Assembly (NCBI GenBank): GCA_016716715.1
Contig: JADJVE010000004.1
Coordinates: 1 to 64,000, forward strand
Direction of reading: 5' to 3'
DNA: 64,000 nt
From: Acidobacteriota bacterium
Lineage (GTDB): Bacteria; Acidobacteriota; Thermoanaerobaculia; UBA5066
Below, piece after piece: positions 14,561 through 26,809 of this stretch. Numbering within the stretch: position 1 is the stretch's first letter; every line of letters starts with the position of its first letter. The notes below the pieces were generated by a model. That model saw only the letters and a program-made list of their open reading frames with translations. It was not told the DNA's origin and did not search any database. The translations under genes and the position numbers were made by a program.

Positions 14561-15557
14561 ACGCCGGGACGCGGAAGCTCTGGAGCACCTTCATGTAGTT
14601 CGCGCGCTCGAAGGCCGCCGGGTCCGCGCTCGTGCGGTGGCTGACGGCGCCGGTCATCTGCGCGACGGACTCGTACTCGTGCTTCTCCATCCACTCGGCG
14701 AGCCCCTGCTTGAGCGCCGTGATCTGGCGCGGGCCGTGCCGGAGGATCGAAGAGACGATCTGGACGGCGTGAGCGCCCGCCATGATCGCCTTCACGAGGT
14801 CGATCGGCGTGTGGACGCCGCCCGTCTCCGCGAGAGAGCACCGTACGCGTCCCGACAGGATCGCGAGCCAGCGGAGCCTCAGGAGGAGGTCCGACGAGTC
14901 GGAGAGCTGCAGGGCCGGCACCGGCTCGAGGAGCTCGACGTCGATGTCGGGCTGGTAGAAGCGGTTGAAGAGGACGAGCCCGTCCACGCCCAGGTCGTCG
15001 AGCTGGCGTGCGACGTTCGCGAACGAGGAGAAGAACGGCCCCACTTTCATCGCGACGGGAATTCCAAGGCCGCGCTTGACGGTCCGGAGGATGTTCTCGA
15101 CCTCGTGGTCGATCGCCGTGCCCGAAATGTTGGGGTCGGCGGCGATCCTGTAGACGTTCAGCTCGAGGGCGTGCGCACCGGCGTCCTGCATGAGCTTCGC
15201 GTAGCTCAGCCAGCCGGAGTCCGTCACGCCGTTCAGCGAGGCGATGACGGGAACCGAGACCGTCGCGCGGATCTTGCGGATCTGCTCGAGGTAGCGGTCC
15301 GGGCCGAGGTGGAACTCCTCCGGCGCCGGGAAGTACGACATCGCTTCCGCGAACGACTCCGCGTGGATGTCCATCGCGCGGTGGATGCCCTCGCGCTCGT
15401 GCGTGATCTGCTCCTCGAAGAGCGAGTGCATGACGATCGCGGACGCGCCCGCGTCCTCGAGGCGCTTGACCGTGTCGAGGTCGTCGACGAGCGGCGAGGC
15501 GCCCGGCATGAGCGGGTGGGCGAGGGGAAGGCCGAGGTAGGTCGTTCTCAGGTCCAT
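14559..15557 (-). CDS. Dihydroorotate dehydrogenase-like flavoprotein paired with PFOR
   Basis: 332 aa TIM-barrel of the dihydroorotate dehydrogenase family: DLRTTYLGLPLAHPLMPGASP at the start, then VIASLNG, ALELNVY, PVAMKVGPFF, FNRFYQPD, a phosphate-binding IMAGAHAVQIVSS near the C-terminus. Genes of this subtype often sit beside nifJ and are not thought to be the pyrimidine pathway enzyme; a redox role with pyruvate:ferredoxin oxidoreductase is inferred. ATG 15557 lies 11 nt after the nifJ stop, in the same operon. Confidence 0.87.
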   Translation of the reverse strand: MDLRTTYLGLPLAHPLMPGASPLVDDLDTVKRLEDAGASAIVMHSLFEEQITHEREGIHRAMDIHAESFAEAMSYFPAPEEFHLGPDRYLEQIRKIRATVSVPVIASLNGVTDSGWLSYAKLMQDAGAHALELNVYRIAADPNISGTAIDHEVENILRTVKRGLGIPVAMKVGPFFSSFANVARQLDDLGVDGLVLFNRFYQPDIDVELLEPVPALQLSDSSDLLLRLRWLAILSGRVRCSLAETGGVHTPIDLVKAIMAGAHAVQIVSSILRHGPRQITALKQGLAEWMEKHEYESVAQMTGAVSHRTSADPAAFERANYMKVLQSFRVPA

Positions 15558-15568
15558 GTGCGGCGTCC

Positions 15569-19150
<3,582 letters not shown>

Positions 19151-19159
19151 GCGCCGGAG

Positions 19160-19195
19160 CTTAGAGACGGAGTCTCTCCGGAGACATGATGCAAA
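19160..19195 (-). promoter_or_regulatory. Shared starvation-type upstream element (nifJ copy)
   Basis: On the minus strand TTTGCATCATG (19195 to 19185) is followed by CTAA starting at 19164, 30 nt after the TTG. The same box-and-spacing recurs before amtB, cstA and the 32053 gene. The preceding TGGTCC is also shared with the amtB copy. If CTAAG is within the -10 box, the TTTGCATC box is centred near -40, the position of a class II activator site. Confidence 0.5.
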
Positions 19196-19312
19196 CGGAC
19201 CAAAGCTCCGCGCTCCGGGCGTCGGCTGGGGCATCCGGCTCCCTTGCGGGAGGCGGGGGCGGGGCCTAGGTTGTTACCAGGACCGGATTTCTACCCGGCC
19301 CCGGAGGGTGCC

Positions 19313-19747
19313 ATGCAGAAGAGTCATTTCCGGCTCTGGGCGCTCCTGGGCGGCGGAGTCATCCTCGTGCTCGCCCTCGGAGGCCTCTGGAAGGTCCAGA
19401 CCGCCCCGGTCGACATGAGCCTGACCCCGGCGCACCTGGCGCAACCCCTGACGTCGACCACCGATCGCTTCGAAGTTCTCGTGGCTTCCGTGCCCCTGCA
19501 GAAGGCCATCGCCGACAAGCGGCTGATGCTCGCCGGCGAGAACGGCGCGGCGGCGATCGTCGTGCCGGAGGCGACCGTACGGACGAACGACGCCGACCGG
19601 GTGCGCGCCCAGCGCGTCCCGTCCCTGCTCGCCCTCTCGGCGATGGCGGGCGGCGGGTTCGTGCTCTTCCTGATCGGCCTCTTCACTCCGCGGATCGGGG
19701 CCTTCAAGCAGCACGGCCTGATCGACATGCACCTCGAGTCCATGTAG
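19313..19747 (+). CDS. Hypothetical two-helix membrane protein
   Basis: 144 aa. ATG 19313 is preceded by GGAGGG five bases upstream. A hydrophobic helix spans about 9-28 (LWALLGGGVILVLALGGLW), a soluble part of about 80 residues follows, and a second helix (LLALSAMAGGGFVLFLIGLF) lies near 104-124. The middle would be periplasmic. No family recognised. Convergent with the next gene; a CTAGGTT -10-like sequence sits at 19266-19272. Confidence 0.7.
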   Translation: MQKSHFRLWALLGGGVILVLALGGLWKVQTAPVDMSLTPAHLAQPLTSTTDRFEVLVASVPLQKAIADKRLMLAGENGAAAIVVPEATVRTNDADRVRAQRVPSLLALSAMAGGGFVLFLIGLFTPRIGAFKQHGLIDMHLESM

Positions 19748-19765
19748 CGCCGGACTCGAGTCGAC

Positions 19766-20197
19766 TCAGACCATCCGGAGGAGGGACGCCTTCCGCCGCT
19801 CGTAGGGCGTCCCGAGGCCGAGCCCGAGCGCCACGTCGCACAGGCGCACGGCCTCCTCGAACTCGGCGCGGTCGCTCCGCAGGGAGATGCCGCGCTCGAG
19901 GAAGCGCAGATCCGCGATTTCCTTCGTGAACCGCCGCCCGAGGTCCTGCCGCGCGACGTCGAGGTAGCCCTCCGCTTCGGCGAGCGCGGCAAGCGCCTCG
20001 TCCTCGTCCGGGGCGTCCGCCGCCAGCAGCGCCCACGCGAAGAACTTGACGCCGTTCGGGAGGGAGTCCGACTGCTCGATCGCGCGGCGGGCGTACTTGG
20101 CGCCCTCGTTCCGCAGCGTCGCCTCGCGATGCCCCGTGAGGAGGTCGTCCAGCCGCTCCTCGGGGCTCTTCCGGCTGGGTTCAACGCGACGCGCCAT
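19766..20197 (-). CDS. Hypothetical helical (possible TPR-like) protein
   Basis: 143 aa, mostly charged and helical: YARRAIEQSDSL, KFFAWALLAADAPDEDEALAAL, EAVRLCDVALGLG. The pattern resembles degenerate TPR or SEL1 helices but no consensus was confirmed. No signal peptide. ATG 20197 lies 10 nt from TAGAAT, a good -10 box; in-frame codons upstream would overlap the divergent gene at 20233. Function unknown. Confidence 0.65.
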   Translation of the reverse strand: MARRVEPSRKSPEERLDDLLTGHREATLRNEGAKYARRAIEQSDSLPNGVKFFAWALLAADAPDEDEALAALAEAEGYLDVARQDLGRRFTKEIADLRFLERGISLRSDRAEFEEAVRLCDVALGLGLGTPYERRKASLLRMV

Positions 20198-20232
20198 GAC
20201 GGGCCGGATTCTAGAGGCCTTATCCTCCCGCC

Positions 20233-21909
20233 GTGCCGAAGAAGGCCCTCCTCGCCCTCGGGTCCCTGCTCGTTCTCGCGACGCTCGCGGCATACGTCCC
20301 CGCGCTGAAGGCCGGGTTCGTCTGGAACGACGACACGTACGTCACGGAGAACCCGACGCTGGACGGCCTCGCCGGCCTCCACCTCATCTGGACCGACACG
20401 AAGGCGAACGAGCAGTACTACCCGATGGTCTTCACGTCCTACTGGATCGAGAAGCGCCTCTGGGGACTCGCGCCCCTCGGCTACCACCTCGTGAACGTCC
20501 TCCTCCACGCGGCCAATGCGCTGCTGCTGTGGATCCTGCTCGCGCGGCTCGGCCTGCCGGGTCCGGGCTGGGCCGCGGCGCTCTTCGCGCTGCATCCGAT
20601 GTGCGTCGAATCCGTCGCGTGGGTCGCGGAGCGCAAGAACACGCTGTCTCTCTTCCTGTCCCTCCTCGCGATGCTCGCGTACCTATCGTCACGGGAGGCA
20701 AAAGAGAGAAAGACCGGGGGATTCTTCCTCTTCGTCCTCGCCCTCTTCGCGAAGACGACCGCGGTGGTCGTCCCGGCCGTGCTCCTCGTCCTCGTCTGGT
20801 GGAAGCGCGGGGAGATCCGCGGGAAGGACGCCGGGCCGCTGGTTCCGTGGTTCGCCGCCGGAATCGCTCTCGCCGCGCACACCGCATGGCTCGAGCGGAC
20901 GGTCGTCGCCGCGAGCGGAAAGGAGTGGTCGCTGGGCCTGGCGGGCCGCCTGGTCCTCGCCGGAGAAGTGGTCCTCTTCTATTCGAAGAAATTCTTCATC
21001 CCCCTCGATCTCTCCTTCTTCTACGAGCGTTGGACGGTCGACGCGCGCGCGATGGTTCAGTGGCTGCCGTCGCTCGGCGCGCTCGCTCTCCTCGTCCTCG
21101 CGTGGCGATTCCGGGAGCGCCTCGGCCGCGGCCCGCTCGCGTTCCTGCTGCTTTTCGGCGGCGTCCTCTTCCCCGCGATGGGTTTCTTCAACGTCTACGC
21201 GATGCGGTACTCCTGGGTGGCGGACCATTTCGCCTACCAGGCAGTCGCCGTGGCGTCGGCGGGGCTTGCCTGCGGTGCGGCGTTGGCACTCGCCAAGGCG
21301 CCGCCGCTCTGGCGGCGCGCCGCGGCTGCGGCCGGCGCCGGAATCCTCGTTTTCCTCGGCGTCCTCACCTTCCGCCAGGCCCGCATCTACGAGGGAGAAG
21401 AAACTCTCTGGAAAGACACACTTTCCAAGAACTCTTCGTGCTTCTCCTGCGAGACGAACTACGGGTTCTTCCTCGTCAACGCCGGCCGCACGTCCGAGGG
21501 CGTCGCGCACTTCGAGGCGTCGCTGAAGCTCAAGCCCGACAACGTCCCGGCGCTCCTCAACCTCGGGCGCGCCGCCGAACAGCGCGGGAGCCTCGGCGAG
21601 GCCGCGGCGCGTCTCCGGGAGGCTTACGCGATCGACCCCTCGGACGGGGCCGTCCTCGTCAACCTCGCCACGGTCGAGGTGAAGCTCGGGCGGGCCGCCG
21701 AGGCGATCCCCCTCTACGAGGCGGCATTGCGCCTCGGGACCGCCGACGCGCACCTCGCACACAACGGGCTCGGGGTCGCCTTCATGAGGCAGGGCCGGGT
21801 GGCCGAAGCCGCAGGGCAGTTCCGCGAGGCCCTCCGCCTGAGGCCGGACTACGACTTCGCGCGCGCGAACCTCGAACGGGCGCTCGCCGCCCTCGGCGCG
21901 GCTCCCTGA
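20233..21909 (+). CDS. TMTC/GT-C-like polytopic membrane protein with C-terminal TPR repeats
   Basis: 558 aa. About ten membrane segments from residue 3 (ALLALGSLLVLATLAAYVP) to near 375. The first loop has the acidic pair of GT-C glycosyltransferases (FVWNDDTYVTENP), followed by YHLVNVLLHAANALLLW and HPMCVESVAWVAERKN, as in TMTC O-mannosyltransferase-like proteins. The C-terminal 150 residues are TPR repeats (EASLKLKPDNVPALLNLGRAAEQRG and similar). Probably a lipid-linked-sugar transferase or scaffolding protein; substrate unknown. Start GTG 20233; TATCCT six bases upstream could be a -10 box. Stops 4 nt before the convergent peroxiredoxin gene. Confidence 0.82.
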   Translation: MPKKALLALGSLLVLATLAAYVPALKAGFVWNDDTYVTENPTLDGLAGLHLIWTDTKANEQYYPMVFTSYWIEKRLWGLAPLGYHLVNVLLHAANALLLWILLARLGLPGPGWAAALFALHPMCVESVAWVAERKNTLSLFLSLLAMLAYLSSREAKERKTGGFFLFVLALFAKTTAVVVPAVLLVLVWWKRGEIRGKDAGPLVPWFAAGIALAAHTAWLERTVVAASGKEWSLGLAGRLVLAGEVVLFYSKKFFIPLDLSFFYERWTVDARAMVQWLPSLGALALLVLAWRFRERLGRGPLAFLLLFGGVLFPAMGFFNVYAMRYSWVADHFAYQAVAVASAGLACGAALALAKAPPLWRRAAAAAGAGILVFLGVLTFRQARIYEGEETLWKDTLSKNSSCFSCETNYGFFLVNAGRTSEGVAHFEASLKLKPDNVPALLNLGRAAEQRGSLGEAAARLREAYAIDPSDGAVLVNLATVEVKLGRAAEAIPLYEAALRLGTADAHLAHNGLGVAFMRQGRVAEAAGQFREALRLRPDYDFARANLERALAALGAAP

Positions 21910-21913
21910 CGGC

Positions 21914-22447
21914 TTACTTCGCGGCCTGGAGCTGAGCGAGGTCGGCGAGCACGTCGTCGCTGTGCGTCGAGGGATTGACCTTCAGGTAGGTCTTCCGGAT
22001 CACGCCCGCCGGGTCGATCAGGAACGTGTTGCGCGCCGAGTACGTCTTGCCGTCGCGCACCACGGCGGAATCGTAGGCCTTCGTGACGGCGCCTTCCGTG
22101 TCGGCGAGCAGCTTGAAGCTCAACGCTTCCTTGGTGCAGAAGCTCCTGTGCGAATCCACGGTGTCGACGCTGACGCCGAGGATCACGGCGTTCGCCTTCT
22201 CGTACTTCGCGAGGTCGCGCTGGAAGTTGTGCGCCTCCATCGTGCAGCCCGACGTGAAGTCCTTCGGGTAGAAGTAGAGGACGACCCACTTGCCCTTGTT
22301 CTGCTCGAGGGTCACCGTCTGCCCTTCCTGGCTCGGAAGTGAGACGGCCGGGGCCTTCGCGCCGGCGGCCGGAGGCTCGGCGGCGGAGGGACGCGCGGCG
22401 GAAAGCACGAGGGCAGCGGCCGCGATGGAGCGGAGGAAGATCTTCAT
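21914..22447 (-). CDS. Exported BCP-type peroxiredoxin
   Basis: 177 aa with a cleavable signal peptide (KIFLRSIAAAALVLSAARPSAAE). Peroxidatic Cys in DFTSGCTMEA and a second Cys in HRSFCTKE, followed by FLIDPAGVIRK. Reduces hydrogen peroxide or organic peroxides with thiols, here in the periplasm rather than the cytosol as for classic Bcp. TAGGCT lies 7 nt before the ATG, so the message may be leaderless. A separate unit from the DinB gene 42 nt upstream. Confidence 0.88.
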   Translation of the reverse strand: MKIFLRSIAAAALVLSAARPSAAEPPAAGAKAPAVSLPSQEGQTVTLEQNKGKWVVLYFYPKDFTSGCTMEAHNFQRDLAKYEKANAVILGVSVDTVDSHRSFCTKEALSFKLLADTEGAVTKAYDSAVVRDGKTYSARNTFLIDPAGVIRKTYLKVNPSTHSDDVLADLAQLQAAK

Positions 22448-22489
22448 GCCGGAGAGCCTAGCAGACCGAGTCTCAGCGCCGGGGGTGCG

Positions 22490-22975
22490 TTACTGGCCCG
22501 GATCGTCAGCCGAAGGACCGTAGATCGACGGCACCTTCGCGCCCATGGGCCGCAGGTACGTCGAGAGCTGACCGCGGTGGTGGATCGCGTCGAAGAGGAA
22601 GCCCCACAGCATGTCGCCGAGGGCCGTCTCCCACGCGACTTTTCCGTCCATGAGGAAGCGCGCCTTCTTCTTCCAGGCTGCGTCCTTGACCCTCGCGAGA
22701 CGCCGCTTGAGCAGCGCCGCGTTCTTCTCGTAGGCCGCGACGCTGACCGTGACGTCTGCCGGCGCCGGCTTCTGGACGAAGTTCACCTCCCCCTTGGCCA
22801 GGAGGACGCACGCGTCGTCGAGCTCGTTCGCGAGCAGCGAAACGATCTCGGCGGCGGACATCGACCGCGGGTGCGGGCGGTAGCCCGCACCGGCCGGGGG
22901 CACGGCCTTCAGCACGCGGACGAACTTCGGGATTTCCGACTTGAAGCACTGGACGAGGTGTTCACGGTTGTTCAC
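22490..22975 (-). CDS. DinB-family protein
   Basis: 161 aa four-helix DinB/YfiT-like fold. The C-terminal metal-binding pattern FDAIHHRGQLSTYLRPMG is characteristic, and the N-terminal helix has FKSEIPKFVRVLKAVP. Members are metal-dependent thiol transferases or hydrolases with often unknown substrate. Cytosolic, no signal peptide. Same strand as and 70 nt downstream of the M28 peptidase gene. Confidence 0.85.
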   Translation of the reverse strand: MNNREHLVQCFKSEIPKFVRVLKAVPPAGAGYRPHPRSMSAAEIVSLLANELDDACVLLAKGEVNFVQKPAPADVTVSVAAYEKNAALLKRRLARVKDAAWKKKARFLMDGKVAWETALGDMLWGFLFDAIHHRGQLSTYLRPMGAKVPSIYGPSADDPGQ

Positions 22976-23045
22976 GATTTCCTCCCTTTCGTCTGTGAGT
23001 TGAGCCTCGCTGCCTTGCGGATGCAGCCGACACCCGCGTCTCTCT

Positions 23046-24725
23046 TCATTTGGCCTCCGCGAGCGCCTTCAAACGCGCCGCCTCGAACTCGTCGCCCTTG
23101 TTCCAGCGCGGCATCTCGGGCGCGTCCGCGGTTCGGCAGCCGAGCCAGAACGCGAGGCGCATGTCCTCGACGGCCCCGGAGAAGTCCCAGCTCTCCCGGA
23201 AATCGTCCGAGGGCTGGTGGTAGTCGGTCTTCACGTAAGCCTCTTCCTGGGCCCTGCCCCAGCCCGGCGCCTTTCCGACCACGTCCGTCCCCTTCTTCAA
23301 GTACGCGGCCGGGACGCCGATCCTCGCGAAGTTGAACTGGTCCGAACGGTAAAAGGTCCCCTTCTCCGGGGACTCGTCGCCATGTGTGACCCGTCCCTGC
23401 ATCGCGGCCAGCGCCGTGAAGTCCGCGTCGAGCGAGGACTTCCCGAGGCCGATCATCCCGACGTCCCGCGTTTTTCCGTAGACGCCGATCACGTCGACGT
23501 TCACGTTCGCAGCGATCCGGCCGGCGGGAACGGGGGGATGCTTCGCGAGCCACTCCGACCCGAGCAGTCCCTGCTCCTCCCCCGCAACGAGCGCGAAGTA
23601 GACGCTCCGGGCCGGCCTCTCCTTCAGCGAGGCAAACGCCTGCGCGATCGCGAGGATTCCCGCCACGCCCGACGCGTTGTCGAGGGCGCCGTTGTAGATC
23701 GCGTCGCCGCCCGGCGTCGCCGCGGGCTTGATTCCGAGGTGGTCGTGGTGCGCCGTGTAGATCACGGCCTCGCCCGCGCGCTGCGGATCCGCGCCGCGGA
23801 GCAGGCCGATCACGTTGCCGGATTCCTTCTTCGATACGGTGCTCGTGAAGGCGAGCGACATCGTGACGCCCAGCGGCACCGGTTTGAAGGCGCGCGTCTC
23901 GGCCGCGGCCCTGAGCGCGTCGAGGTCCTTGCCGCCGAGCGCGGCGAGCTTCTTCGCCAGCTCGTCGGTCGCCCACATCTTCATCGCCACGCGGGGGCTG
24001 CCGTCCTCGGGCAGCTCGAAGAGCTCGCCCTTCCACGACGTCTGGATCACCTGCCAGCCGTAACCGGCCGACGGCGTCGTGTGGATCACGATCGCGCCCG
24101 CGGCGCCGGCCTTCGCGGCCATGAGGTACTTGTAGTCCCAGCGCCCGTACCAGAGGCGCGTCTTCCCGGCAAAGAGGTTCGGCTCGGCAGGCGTGCCCTC
24201 CGGATCGTTGTTCATCATCAGGAGGACCTTGCCTCTCAGGTCGGCTCCCTTGTAGTCGTCCCACTTGTATTCGGGCGCGACGATCCCGTAACCGACGAAG
24301 ACGATCTCGGCGTTTTCGATCTTCGACGCGGTCTTCTGGTCGCCCGCCACCGCGACGAAGTTCTCGCCGGGGACTCCCGGGGCCGTCCCCTTCGGCGACG
24401 CGAAGGCCGCGGGGACCGTGTACGTCGGCCGGATGCCGACGAGCGGGACCTTCTGGATCCATCCTCCGCCGGGGACGCCGGGTTCGAGGCCGAGGGCCTC
24501 CAGCCGCGCCTGGATGTAGGCCTCGGCCAGCGCGTCGCCGCGGGACGCGGGCCCGCGGCCTTCGAGAAGGTCGGACGAGAGGAACCGGATGTCGGCCTTG
24601 AGGCCGTCGGCGGTGATTTTGCCGGCGGCGTCTTTCTGCGCCGGCGTCACGAGGTCGGCGGCGAAGAGCGCAGGCGCTGCGAACACCGCGAGGGCGGCGG
24701 CGAGGAAGACAAGGCGGTTTCTCAT
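23046..24725 (-). CDS. Secreted M28 family zinc metallopeptidase
   Basis: 559 aa. Signal peptide NRLVFLAAALAVFAAPALFAA. A PA-type insert (about 130-280) precedes the M28 catalytic core: TAHHDHLG (His ligand), YNGALDNASGVAGIL (bridging Asp), GEEQGLLGS (catalytic Glu and Glu ligand), NVDVIG, and TDYHQPSDD (last His). All ligands are present, so it should be an active aminopeptidase cutting peptides outside the cytoplasm. A TTGCGC/TAGGTT promoter sits directly upstream, leaving only 7 nt to the ATG. Confidence 0.92.
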   Translation of the reverse strand: MRNRLVFLAAALAVFAAPALFAADLVTPAQKDAAGKITADGLKADIRFLSSDLLEGRGPASRGDALAEAYIQARLEALGLEPGVPGGGWIQKVPLVGIRPTYTVPAAFASPKGTAPGVPGENFVAVAGDQKTASKIENAEIVFVGYGIVAPEYKWDDYKGADLRGKVLLMMNNDPEGTPAEPNLFAGKTRLWYGRWDYKYLMAAKAGAAGAIVIHTTPSAGYGWQVIQTSWKGELFELPEDGSPRVAMKMWATDELAKKLAALGGKDLDALRAAAETRAFKPVPLGVTMSLAFTSTVSKKESGNVIGLLRGADPQRAGEAVIYTAHHDHLGIKPAATPGGDAIYNGALDNASGVAGILAIAQAFASLKERPARSVYFALVAGEEQGLLGSEWLAKHPPVPAGRIAANVNVDVIGVYGKTRDVGMIGLGKSSLDADFTALAAMQGRVTHGDESPEKGTFYRSDQFNFARIGVPAAYLKKGTDVVGKAPGWGRAQEEAYVKTDYHQPSDDFRESWDFSGAVEDMRLAFWLGCRTADAPEMPRWNKGDEFEAARLKALAEAK

Positions 24726-24732
24726 GGCGGGA

Positions 24733-24761
24733 AACCTAGCAAGCCGCCCCGCCCGGCGCAA
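24733..24761 (-). promoter_or_regulatory. Promoter of the M28 peptidase, probably leaderless
   Basis: TTGCGC (24761 to 24756), exactly 17 nt, TAGGTT (24738 to 24733), then 7 nt to the ATG at 24725. With the usual 6-7 nt from -10 to the start of transcription, the mRNA begins at or next to the start codon. No ribosome-binding site is visible. Confidence 0.6.
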
Positions 24762-24768
24762 CGCCCGT

Positions 24769-25416
24769 CTAGCCGTCCCGCTCGCGGAAGTCGTCCCACT
24801 CCTGCTCGCTCCACCACTCGCGCTCGAGGCCCTCGCACGACAGCCCGTAGGACGGGCAGATGACGCAGCCCTCCCCGCGGATCGCGCCCGCGTCCTCGCT
24901 GGGCGGGTAGAGAGCGAAGAGCCGCTCGGCCCCGTCCCGCGCGGCGCGCTCCTCGGCGTCGGGCGGGCGGCCCTCGAGATCCGGGGCGCCCGCGCGGCGC
25001 AGGCGGGCCTCGGCCTCCGGCAGGAGAACCGAGTTCTCGGCGTCGATGTGCGCGAGGAGGTCGCGCCGGTAGCGCGTCGAGAGGTCGAGCAGCCGTCCGC
25101 CCTGCCCCTCCGGCCTCGCGAGCAGCGGCGCGAACTCCTCGAGCGTCTTCGCCATCGCCGCGTGCTGGTCGAAGAGGGAGCGCACCGGCCCGGAGTCGGG
25201 GCGGATGGGCAGGTGCGCGAGCAGCGCCGGGAAGAGCGTGTCCTCCTCGCGCGCGTGGTGGTAGCGCCCGGCGAAGAGCCGGAAGAACGCAAGGAACGCG
25301 CCCGCGTCCGCGGGTTCGCCCCGCCCCCCGAGACGCGCCTCGACGTACGTGCGCAGCGCGCCGAGCGTCCGCTCGATGAAGACGTGCTCGGAGCGAAGCT
25401 CGTCGATCAGGCTCAT
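24769..25416 (-). CDS. Hemerythrin-like HHE domain protein with C-terminal cysteine motif
   Basis: 215 aa. HHE cation-binding residues: EHVFIERT, RYHHAREEDTLFPAL, DQHAAMAKTLEEF and HIDAENSVLLPEAE, forming the four-helix di-iron bundle that senses or carries oxygen, NO or iron. After residue 180 comes an acidic tail with CVICPSYGLSC, a CxxC-x6-C arrangement not part of the usual domain and possibly a metal or redox site. ATG 25416 chosen because the domain starts there; longer in-frame starts would overlap the amtB promoter region. Divergent from amtB. Confidence 0.87.
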   Translation of the reverse strand: MSLIDELRSEHVFIERTLGALRTYVEARLGGRGEPADAGAFLAFFRLFAGRYHHAREEDTLFPALLAHLPIRPDSGPVRSLFDQHAAMAKTLEEFAPLLARPEGQGGRLLDLSTRYRRDLLAHIDAENSVLLPEAEARLRRAGAPDLEGRPPDAEERAARDGAERLFALYPPSEDAGAIRGEGCVICPSYGLSCEGLEREWWSEQEWDDFRERDG

Positions 25417-25435
25417 GTCGTGAAGATCTGGTCCA

Positions 25436-25470
25436 TTTGCCTCATTTACGCTGTCCGTCCGCGGCCCTAG
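25436..25470 (+). promoter_or_regulatory. Shared starvation-type upstream element (amtB copy)
   Basis: TTTGCCTCAT starts at 25436 and CTAG lies at 25467-25470, 30 nt after the TTG. Preceded by TGGTCC, as in the nifJ copy. A TTTACG at 25445-25450 could also serve as a -35 for a CTAGTT -10 (16-nt spacer). It is about 75 nt before the amtB start. Confidence 0.5.
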
Positions 25471-25543
25471 TTTCTCCTGAAAGGCGGGAACGACTTCTCG
25501 CTTCAGGGCGCGCGTTCCCCCCGGCGCGACGAAGGAGAATCTC

Positions 25544-26794
25544 ATGCCGCCGCTCCACCTCGACACCGGAAACACCGGGTTCATGCTTCTTTGCTGCAGC
25601 CTCGTCATGCTGATGACGCCAGGCCTGGCGTTCTTCTACGGTGGCCTGGTCGGCCGCAAAAACGTCCTCGGGATCATGATCCAGAGCTTCGTCTCGATGG
25701 GCTGGACGACGGTCCTCTGGTGGCTCTGCGGGTTCTCGATGTGCTTCAGCGGAGACCTCAAGAGCGGAACCGACTATTTCGGGATCGTCGGGAACTTCGA
25801 CTGGAGGTTCCTCAGGAACATCACCCTGGACACGCCGAGCCCGAACGACACGATCCCCATGATCGTCTTCTGCGCCTATCAGATGATGTTCGCGATCATC
25901 ACGCCGGCTCTCATCACCGGCGCGTTCGCGAACCGGGTCACGTTCAAGGCCTACATGGCGTTCCTGACCGGGTGGCTTCTCTTCGTGTACTTCCCGTTCG
26001 TCCACATGGTGTGGGGCGGCGGAATTCTCGCGAAGTGGGGCGTTCTCGACTTCGCGGGCGGCATCGTCGTCCACAACATCGCCGGCATCGCCGCCCTCGC
26101 CTCCGTCCTCTACGTCGGCAAGCGCAAGATCGTCGACCGCGGGCCCCACAGCATCCCGCTCGTCGCTCTCGGCACCGGGCTTCTCTGGTTCGGCTGGTAC
26201 GGCTTCAACGCCGGCAGCGAGTTCCGGGTCGACTCCGTCACCGCGGTCGCGTTCCTCAACACCGACCTCGCCGCGTCGTTCGCGGCCATCGCATGGCTCG
26301 GGATGGACTGGATCACCTCGAAGAAGCCGAAGTTCCTGGGGCTCCTCACGGGCGCCGTGGCGGGCCTCGCCACGATCACTCCCGCGGCCGGCTACGTCTC
26401 GCCGTCGACCGCCTGCCTCATCGGCGTCATCGCCGGAATCGTCTGCTTCTATGCGGTCGCGCTCAAGAACAAGCTCGGGTGGGACGACGCGCTCGACGTC
26501 TGGGGCGTCCACGGCGTGGGCGGCTTCCTCGGGATCGTGCTCCTCGGCGTCTTCGCGACGACGAGCTTCAACCCGAACGGCGTCAACGGGCTTCTCCACG
26601 GAAACCCTCGCTTCTTCTTCGTTCAGGTCGGGGCCGTCCTCTTCTCCTCGGTCTGGGCTTTCGTCTTCACGCTCGGCATGCTCTGGGCGATCAACAAGTT
26701 CACCCCCGTCCACGTCGAGGACGAGACCGAGCAGTCGGGTCTCGACGAGGGGCTGCACGGCGAGCGCGCCTATCTGGAGGACGGCGCGGCCTGA
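25544..26794 (+). CDS. amtB: Ammonium transporter, Amt family (first copy)
   Basis: 416 aa, about eleven membrane helices. Conducts ammonium or ammonia across the inner membrane as a trimer. Conserved elements: DFAGGIVVHNIAG with the gating Asp and the first pore histidine, WYGFNAGSE, and GVHGVGGFLG with the second pore histidine. Starts without a signal peptide (PPLHLDTGNTGFMLL). ATG 25544 has GAAGGAG at the right distance. The C-terminal tail is short and lacks the extended GlnK-contact tail of the second copy at 38101. No P-II gene adjoins it, so regulation may be mainly transcriptional through the upstream element. Confidence 0.95.
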   Translation: MPPLHLDTGNTGFMLLCCSLVMLMTPGLAFFYGGLVGRKNVLGIMIQSFVSMGWTTVLWWLCGFSMCFSGDLKSGTDYFGIVGNFDWRFLRNITLDTPSPNDTIPMIVFCAYQMMFAIITPALITGAFANRVTFKAYMAFLTGWLLFVYFPFVHMVWGGGILAKWGVLDFAGGIVVHNIAGIAALASVLYVGKRKIVDRGPHSIPLVALGTGLLWFGWYGFNAGSEFRVDSVTAVAFLNTDLAASFAAIAWLGMDWITSKKPKFLGLLTGAVAGLATITPAAGYVSPSTACLIGVIAGIVCFYAVALKNKLGWDDALDVWGVHGVGGFLGIVLLGVFATTSFNPNGVNGLLHGNPRFFFVQVGAVLFSSVWAFVFTLGMLWAINKFTPVHVEDETEQSGLDEGLHGERAYLEDGAA

Positions 26795-26809
26795 GAGAGG
26801 CCGGCCGGC

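Noticed and set aside
25430..25470. Sigma54 promoter before amtB or nifJ (TGGTCC...TTTGC)
   Set aside because: The GG and GC are 7 nt apart, not 10, so sigma54 spacing fails. The element is better read as an activator box plus -10.
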